This document shows, in pieces, positions 56,809 through 64,000 of a stretch of DNA of 64,000 bases. The DNA is from Erodium maritimum (taxonomy: Eukaryota > Streptophyta > Magnoliopsida > Geraniales > Geraniaceae), in assembly GCA_963921825.1 (NCBI GenBank), contig OY997588.1, forward strand, positions 138,167,203 through 138,231,202, in the 5' to 3' direction. The position numbers were made by a program, and so were the translations under genes. Position 1 is the stretch's first letter. Every line of letters begins with the position of its first letter. Below the pieces are notes generated by a model, which had not been told where the DNA came from, ran no database searches, and saw nothing but the letters and a program-made list of their open reading frames with translations.

Positions 56809-59800
56809 ATGAAGATCCTCTCATGGAATATGAGAGGATTAGCTTCCTCACAAAAGAGGAAGTCACTGGGTGACGTGATCCGCAAGCAACAACCTCTGAT
56901 GGTACTTCTACAGGAATCCAAGCTACTGGCTCCCTCAGCAAATTTTCTAAGATCCTGTGGTATGAATTGGGGCTGGGAATTTGATTATTGCCCTTCTATT
57001 GGATCTGCTGGAGGCCTAATTCTATGTTGGAAATCAAATTACTTCCAAATGACCTTGGTCAAAAAGATAGAAGGGGCTCTTTTATGGTTTAGTTTGATCA
57101 AAGCTACTGGGGATCCTTTTTGTATTGCTAACATTTATGCTCCTTGCTCCAAAAGAGGAAGAAGGGATCTTTGGATAGAACTAATATCAGAGATCTACTC
57201 CTCACCTCCCTCACCACTACTGGTCTTAGCTGGGGACTTCAACTCCATTCTTAAACCTGAGGACAGATCTAGTGCAAGGGCCTCAAACAGTGATATGGAA
57301 AATTTCCAAGGACTTCTGGACAATCTAAATCTCATAGATCTTCCCTTGAGTGGAGGAAAATTCACCTAGTTTGATACAGGATCTAAAGCCTCAAGGATTG
57401 ATAGATTCCTAGTCAGCTCAGATTTCCTAGCCAAATACAACAATCTCACTCAAAAATGCCTCCCAAGATGTATCTCTAATCATAGAGCTCTACTTCTCTT
57501 TGATGAACAACTTGACTGGGGACCAAGACCCTTTAAATTTCTCAATATCTGGTTAGAAGATGGAAGATTCTATGATGCAGTGGAACATTTTTGGTCCTCC
57601 TTCCTTGTCACTGGGAAACCACATCTCATCCTATGGAAAAAACTCAAGCTATTAAAAACCAAGCTGAAGGAGTGGAACTTGCAAGTCTTTGGACATTTAG
57701 ATACAAGCATTGCCCTTCTCAAATCAGAGCTACATACCTTGGATGCTTTAGTGGAACAAAGATCCCTATCCTCAGCTGAATGCAATGAAAGAGGCCTCAA
57801 GAGAGCAGAACTGATACAAAAACTCAAGCTATTAGCTAAACTTTGGAGTCAAAAGGCCAGGAAAAAATGGCACCATGAAGGGGATAAAGGCTCTGGTTAT
57901 TACCACAGAGTGGCCAATTTCCAAGGGGTTAGGAAAAAAATTAGTCAAGTTATTGTAAATGACATTTTATTAGATGATCCTGCTCAGATCAAAGAGGCAT
58001 TTGCTGCTCATTTTGGGGCAAGATTCTCTGAACCACCTCCAAACCTAGTCAACCTATCACTAATGAACTTCAACTCAATCACTACTGAACAAGGCACTAA
58101 TGGCATGTGCTGGAGAAAAGGCCCCAGGTCCAGATGGTTATTCACTCAGATTTTATCAGATTTGTTGGCCTATAATCAAAGAGGATTTACTCAACTTCAT
58201 GCACTACTTTCACATGTCAGGACATTTGGGAAAGGGTTTGAACTCATCCTTTCTAACCCTGATACCTAAATGTGACAATCCATTATCATTTGATGATTAC
58301 AGACCCATAAGCCTAATGGGAGGTCCCTATAAAATTTTATCTAAGCTATTGGCTACAAGGCTTAAAGGAGTAGTTAGTGATCTTGTGGGCTTTGAGCAGA
58401 CTGGGTTCATTGCAGGGAGGCAAATCCTTGATGGGATCCTAGTAGCCAATGAAGTGGTTCTCAAAATCAAACAATCAAAGATCCCAACTCTCATCTTCAA
58501 AGCTGATTTTGAGAAGGCTTTTGATAAAGTCAATTGGATGTTTATTATGAAGTTGTTGGCAAAGATGGGTTTTGGCACTCAATGGAGGCTGTGGATGATA
58601 TCCGGCTTCAGAGCACATGTCTCAGTACTTATAAATGGTTCCCCAACCACTGATTTCATTCTACATAGAGGAATCAGACAAGGTTGTGCCCTCTCTCCCC
58701 TACTTTTTGCATTAGTTGCAGAGACTCTACATCAAATAATGCAGTCTGGTCTACTTCAGAATCAGTTCCAGGCAATTGCCCTAGGAACAAATGGCCCCAA
58801 CATCTCACATCTCCAATTTGCAGATGACACACTATTTTTTTTATCAAAGCCTCTACAGAAGGAGCTCAGAACCTCAAGAATGCACTCTCAGTTTTCAAAT
58901 TATCTACAGGTCTCAGTGTCAACTTCAGTAAATCCACTCTTATACCTCTCAAGTTACCAGCTGAAGAGCATCCCATCTATGCAGAGATACTTGATTGTAA
59001 TTGTGCCTCACTACCCCTGCCATATCTTGGCTTCTCTCTAGGGGCCAACCCCAGGAGATTGATAACCTGGTTGCCAATAGTTCAAAAATTCAAAAATAGC
59101 CTTGGTCTATGGCAAGCAAAATTGCTATCTTTTGGTGGCAGGATCACCCTAATCAAATCAACCCTCAGTGCATTGCCACTATTTTACTTCTCACTGCTCA
59201 GAGCACCAAAAGCAATCCTCAAAAAGATGGAAAGATGGCAAAGAAGATTCCTTTGGCATGAGACTGCTCCTTCTAAAGTCTTTTGTAAAGTAGGATGGAA
59301 CCATGTTTGCAAGTCCAAAGCTCTTGGGGGTTTGGGAATCAAGAACCTTAACCTTATGAACATCTCACTACTAGCTAAATGGTGGTGGAGATTTGCCTTG
59401 GAAGAAAATTCTCTGTGGAAACAAACAATTTGTGCAAAAATGGGGTGGAACTTCAATGAATGAGATCTTTCCAAATTCTCTGAGATTGGCAAGCCAAGCT
59501 TTATATCTCATTTTCTATCCTTGCTCAGAGATGAGAGATTTGCATATTGTTTTGGGGATAAAGGATTGACCTGGGTGTTGGGGAAAGGAAACAGAATACA
59601 GTTTTGGCATGATCATTGGTGGGGAGATGTCACATTCAAAATCCTCTTTCCCAGATTATATTTATTGGCAAATTCCAAAAACAAAACTATTGCACAAATT
59701 TGGGGAAATGGTGTCTGGGAACTGAATCTCAGAAGGGTGCCCTTGGGTAGAGAAGCTCATGAATGGGGCTCTCTCTCAGCAATACTTTCCTCTACAACTG

Positions 59801-60426
59801 TCACAAATACAGAAGACAAATTATGCTGGAAGCTGAATGAGAAGGGCTTCTCTGTTAACAGAATTTACACTTTGCTTGCACAACAAGGCAACTCTGCAGT
59901 GGAATGGACCTCAAAGGTATGGTGCTCTGGGATCCCTCCTAAAATTTGTGCATTCTTCTGGCTGGCTTGTCTTGAGGCTATTCCATCCAAATGTTTTCTA
60001 GAAGGAAGAGGTATGGATCTAAATCTACAACAGCTAATTTGCCCCCATTGTTCTTGGGATTTTGAAGATGGTGCACATATACTTCTTCATTGTAAAAAGG
60101 CATGGTTCACTTGGTCGCTAGTTTGCTCCCGGTGGGGAATTCTTTGGGTTAGTCCAGCTAATGTAAAGCAACATTTCTGCTCTTGGTACACCTTGGTACC
60201 CTCCAAACTCAAAAGGTCTTGGGGAGCCATTCTTCAGATTACCATCTGGCAACTATGGTTGGCCAGAAACACTCTAATTTTCAATGGAATTGAAGAAAGT
60301 TCAGAGACAATCTTCCACAAAATTCTCAATAAGGCCTATGGTTGGGAATGGGCATCTTTCAGCAACACTTACCACTTCACCATGCAACAATGGGTCTCTA
60401 ATCCAAGATCTTGTGCCAGAAAGTAA
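56809..60426 (+). pseudogene. LINE ORF2 (endonuclease-RT-zf-RVT), broken
   Basis: Starts at ATG 56809. The APE-type endonuclease shows LSWNMRG, LLQESK and LAGDFNS; its final SDH motif reads SNH (57475-57483), replacing a catalytic Asp. The reverse transcriptase shows APGPDGYS, LIPK, YRPISL, FKADFEKAFDKVNW (motif A), RQGCALSPLLF (motif B) and FADDTLFF (motif C), then GGRITLIKSTLSALP. A zf-RVT motif CPHCSWDFEDGAHILLHC closes the protein; no RNase H follows. Lesions: TAG at 57367-57369 where the family has Trp (FTW), a frameshift near 58095, a compensating one near 58850 just after the catalytic motif, and TGA at 59461-59463. The intact form would be about 1,205 residues and would nick DNA and copy RNA in the nucleus. 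Confidence 0.93.
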
Positions 60427-61240
60427 TTTTGCTCTTCCTCAACTGGTTTGGATCTGTTTTTCTTTTCTTGGGGCTGGGGTTTGGGTTGGTTTTTATTGGG
60501 AGGTGGTGGTGGTGAGTTTTTAGGCTCTGTGAGGTAGGAGTGTCCTTGGGGTTTAGCTGTTTTTGGTGTGTGGGCTGCTGTTCTTCTATCTGTGTGTGGG
60601 TAGATTCTAGGGTTTTGAGTGTTTTTCTTTGTCCCTCTCTGCCTCTTTCTCTTTGGTTGCAGGTCCTTTGCTTCTCCAGGCTTCTGTTCTGAAGATCTTC
60701 ACCTTTGAATCTTCATTTTGAATGACAAGAGCAATAACTTGGAGCCCAAGCAACGCCTCTGTTGCATCACTATTACTACTTCCTCGGCCTCAAGATTCTA
60801 CTCCAGTTACAAATCCACACATCTCCAACATTGCACCCTTACAATCCTCTGATGCAACACTATACATCAACCACAAGCCTCTACTTCAGACATCTAAACC
60901 CACCCTTCAGACATAATTCCACTCTCCCTTACTTTGCAACATCATTGAACCTCTACAGTTGCAGACCTTCACCATCACTCTTACCCTCACTTACATCACA
61001 CTTGAACTCTCCCAGTTAAAGGTCTAACTGTGAGCCACAATTTCAAAGACTTCTTCTCATTCTCACGCCCTAGCTACATTACAATTCAGCACCTCTAATA
61101 TTTTGTTCTCTCATTTCAATGTATTGGATTTTAAACTTTCCTCCCCCAATCTGTAGACAGGTTGGGGGGTGTGTGTTTTTTGTAACCTTGTTCCACCTCA
61201 GAAGAGGGTTTTAATCTATGCCTTCGTTGATAAAAAAAAA

Positions 61241-63449
61241 GAGCTTTTGCATAAAATACAGTTTAAAATTTGAGGACTTCCAAAAGAAAAAAAAGTTGAG
61301 AAATTGAAGGTTCCAAAAAAAAAATTGATCCGAAAAGGGATAAATAGAAGAAGAAAGTGACGAAATTTTTGAAATTTAGGCACATATAACTTGAAAAAAA
61401 AATGATGGAGATCAAATCCAAAAAGAGATTTCAATGTGACTGAAATTTCGGACAAGTATAATGGTAAATTTATAGAAATGGCCGAAATTACTATACTAAT
61501 TTGCAGAAGATTAAAAGTAAGAGGCTCTAAATTCATTTATGGAGATAGGAATCGTAGACGATATTATATATGGTCTATGGTGATTTATCTTTCTGAATAG
61601 GGAAACATGTTAGAAACTTGGAATAGGCTTTGGCTTAAACCAGAATGTTATTGGGCTTAAAAACTACAACTAATATTTTAAGGGCTTAATTTAGTGGGGG
61701 CCTTAAGCACCGACTTAACTGGCTTAAAGGTTAAGTCGGGCCTGCTCTAAAAACATTGAACCTATTCTTTATGTACCTGAAATGACTTTAAGAAAACTCA
61801 AAGCTATTTTGAGCAGAAACATCAGGCCTTGAAGATGCTCAGACATCAGAGAAGATCATGCCTCAACGAAGATAACGTCTTATATGTAAGATCGGTGTTA
61901 TATATGGAGTGCATTTCTCTCTCGCATAAACCTTACAATCATTCAAGGTTTGTGGGAAACAAGAAAAGTAAGTGCATGTATTGTGTATATTTTCAAAGTC
62001 TTGTATTGCACTAATAAATGATGTTTGGTACATTTAGAGATTGTAGATAGAAATACAACATATTTGATGTTTCACGGTTCAAATAAAATACAATATATAC
62101 TCTCGATTTAGATTTACAGTTTACTTGAAATTCAAACAAAATACAATATGTGAGTAATAAGATACCCCTACCAAAACATAGAAACATGTAAACATTGTTT
62201 GGTTGAGCATTTACGGTTCAAAATCCTAAAGTGAGTTGTGTTTCTGACCCACCTCGTCCAACTCAATCTCTTACAACTAGAACTTCAATGGGTTGATTCT
62301 CTTGAAATTGTCGAACTTGTCAAAACAAGCGATCAGAAAAAGAGACCCATCTCTATTTGCTTCATCTGAAGTTGAAAAACTCGTCATTCAAACACTCAGA
62401 TCTAAAAACCATGTGTATGTGTGTTACCTCGCATTCACAAAGATTAAAGACCTAGTCCATGGGTTCTATCACGAGGGTATCTCCGCTAGTACATATTACA
62501 ACTAACAATGTATGAGACACAATATGTAAGATGACATTGATTTATGTATGGTATAAAAAGTGAAATAGATAGTTGAGTAGTATTTATAGACGGTCGAAGT
62601 GTGTAAAGGGTTCGGTTGAGAGAGCACAACACTCGGATTGCAAGTGTTTGATTACAAATGGTATTCGAATCATACAAATCAAATTCGACTCCATACGATG
62701 GATTTTAATTTCGATGAGTCACATATAGCCATGTCACGTCCCATCCAACCGCATAATTGATGCGGGAAATAATAGATTGCATCACATTTCATCCCATCGG
62801 ACACCACATCAATTGAGACATAATCAACTGACGTCGGGTATGCTGCGTTTGGGATAGGCAAGGAGATGTGCAAGTTGAGATGTTATAGGGATCATGTTTT
62901 GTGCCCTTGATCTTATTCTTTTTCTCTCTCTTTTTGTTGATGTGTGCATTGTTATTTTCTGTCTTTTGTTTCTTGTTCCCGATCTTGCTTACAAAGTTGT
63001 TGCTTAGTTCGTTTTTGTTGTATTTTGATGTTTGACAACCTTGCATTATGACTTTTTTCTCTAGTTGGTTATGGTGAAATTTGAGGTTTAATAACCTTAC
63101 CATCTTGTTCTGTCTAAGAACAATGTGACTTTTCTAATAAGAACACTAATTTATAATAAAGAAAACTAACATAATGTAGAATCAGAATTATGGAAGGTCT
63201 TGTGTGAGGGACAATGGGGAATTGTCAACTATTGTAGTTCAAACTTCATCTATTATTGATGATCTTGTATTAATAATACTAGGATTATTAGATGCATAGG
63301 AAACGACTCTTGCTTTTACTTGGTTGTATGCCAATTTTTAGGAAGAGTCAAATAATATATTTTCTATTAATAAATGTATCTGTTTATTTGGTGTATCAAT
63401 GTATACATTTGTTATTTTATGTTTGGTTTGCATGTACTTAAGCTATGAA
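61241..63449. other. AT-rich intergenic, nothing identified
   Basis: Several short frames (61829-62014, 62293-62505, minus 62789-63103) lack domains. No repeat with defined ends. It may contain the missing upstream exons or intron of the kinase relic, but I could not recognise any. Confidence 0.4.
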
Positions 63450-63580
63450 TGAACTAATAGATAAAGAGTAAATTTTTTTGGAAATTCGGATATAAATGGC
63501 TTACAATATACTTTGGATGAACTAATAGATAAAGAGTAGAATTTTTGGAAATTCAGATATGGATGGGTTACAACACATTT
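63450..63580. repeat. 68-bp tandem duplication upstream of a kinase exon
   Basis: TGAACTAATAGATAAAGAGT starts at 63450 and again at 63518, followed in both by AATTTTTGGAAATTC and GGATATAAATGG or AGATATGGATGG. The second unit ends about 16 bases before the probable splice acceptor of the kinase exon. Confidence 0.8.
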
Positions 63581-63596
63581 GTTTGGTTCTGTGTAG

Positions 63597-64000
63597 GAGG
63601 ACGGATTCTCAAAAGTGCGCAGCAGCTTGCCAAGGATATGGAGGAGTTTGGGATGGAGAAGTACCTGAAAGATGTGGACACAATCTGGTACACTTATAAG
63701 GAGCTGGAAGATGCAACTTCACACTTCAGTGAAATTTTAGGAAATGGGGATATGGAGCCGTTTACAAAGGAACAATAGATGGAAAGGTTTGATTAGGGTT
63801 ACTTTTAACCATTGGTTAAATGTTTGTTTCAATACATGATTAGATATTGTTGTTAAGGGTTTAATACAATTCTTTTGCTTGCATAATCAGGATGTGGCAG
63901 TGAAGCAAATGACACTTAAAAGCACCTGATTGTCTTGGGGATTTCGTACCAGAGCTGCTTACCCCCACCAAAGACACTCATCCAAATGTTGTGCAGCTAC
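63597..64000 (+). pseudogene. Receptor-like kinase fragment (start of kinase domain)
   Basis: After a splice acceptor (TTCTGTGTAG, to 63596) an exon encodes LAKDMEEFGMEKYLKDVD and YTYKELEDATSHFSE, the start of a plant receptor-kinase domain. The glycine loop should read GNGGYGAVYKG but one G is missing (about 63740), so the frame runs into NGDMEPFTKEQ-stop. A probable intron (GT at 63787, AG at 63889-63890, 104 bp) precedes DVAVKQMTLKST, containing the ATP-binding Lys, then a stop; PELLTPTKDTHPNVVQL can be read in another frame. The intron position resembles that of LysM receptor kinases (LYK3 type), but the subgroup is uncertain. The window ends inside it. Two lesions in 400 bases suggest a pseudogene, unless the assembly has errors. 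Confidence 0.65.

Larger units (their letters stand above)
54200..61240 (+). mobile_element. Near-complete L1-type LINE (RRM-ORF1, BNR-like lineage)
   Basis: About 7 kb: a leader (54200-54477), ORF1 (54478-56799), a 9-base gap, ORF2 (56809-60426), a 3' UTR (60427-61231) and an A-run (61232-61240) after CTTCGTTGAT. ORF1 has an RNA recognition motif instead of the usual DUF4283-like domain and zinc knuckle, and ORF2 lacks RNase H. This combination matches the BNR group of plant L1 elements first described in beet. Both ORFs are broken only by a few lesions, so this is the youngest-looking LINE in the window. The 5' edge is approximate; I could not find a convincing target duplication. Confidence 0.9.

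Noticed and set aside
1..64000. CRISPR arrays, operons, phage or plasmid genes
   Set aside because: None seen; tandem arrays here lack spacers and the gene content is plant nuclear.

Overview
This is a piece of a nuclear plant chromosome, almost certainly an angiosperm and probably a eudicot. The evidence is one intact plant-specific gene (an ALOG/LSH transcription factor), a plant-type receptor-kinase exon with a spliceosomal intron, and a dense, AT-rich mosaic of plant transposons. There is no sign of a bacterial, viral or organellar segment. The species cannot be read from the sequence.

Layout. 1-26 kb is a transposon graveyard: several relics of LINEs whose first ORF carries a DUF4283-like region and a CCHC zinc knuckle (0-3, 7-9.4, 10-11.4, 13.9-14.6, 17.7-25.7 kb), 3' stubs of other LINEs (3.4-4.8, 5.5-5.8, 17.0-17.5 kb), a decayed PIF/Harbinger transposon (11.75-13.85 kb) and a terminal-inverted-repeat element (14.8-17.0 kb). 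26-30 kb is the genic island: a Mutator-like MITE, a LINE stub, then the intronless ALOG gene (27957-28466) with a TATA box, a leader uORF and a SINE-like insertion just downstream. 30-37 kb has two more DUF4283-type LINE relics, a non-autonomous hAT element and a second copy of the MITE. 37-48 kb holds inverted-repeat elements, one long-TIR element split by a solo LTR, and a foldback element around a minisatellite. 49-53.6 kb is a retroposed segment with a 15-bp target-site duplication, split by another solo LTR. 54.2-61.2 kb is the best-preserved mobile element, a two-ORF L1-type LINE of the RRM-ORF1 (BNR-like) lineage, killed by stops and frameshifts. The window ends in a broken receptor-like kinase exon (63.6-64 kb).

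How parts relate. Four long terminal repeats of one family (2.9-3.4 kb, TGTCAC...TTACA) stand alone, each with a perfect 5-bp target duplication (AGAAC, CCAGG, CTTTA, TTGGT), and all four sit inside older transposons. This gives a clear relative chronology. Each carries a different tandem repeat at about the same place, 0.7-0.9 kb from its 5' end. I found no unknown protein system such as a defence island or gene cluster. The most unusual features are the ORF1-only LINE relics, the LTR minisatellite swap, and several precisely bounded transposon insertions. Only the ALOG gene looks functional.
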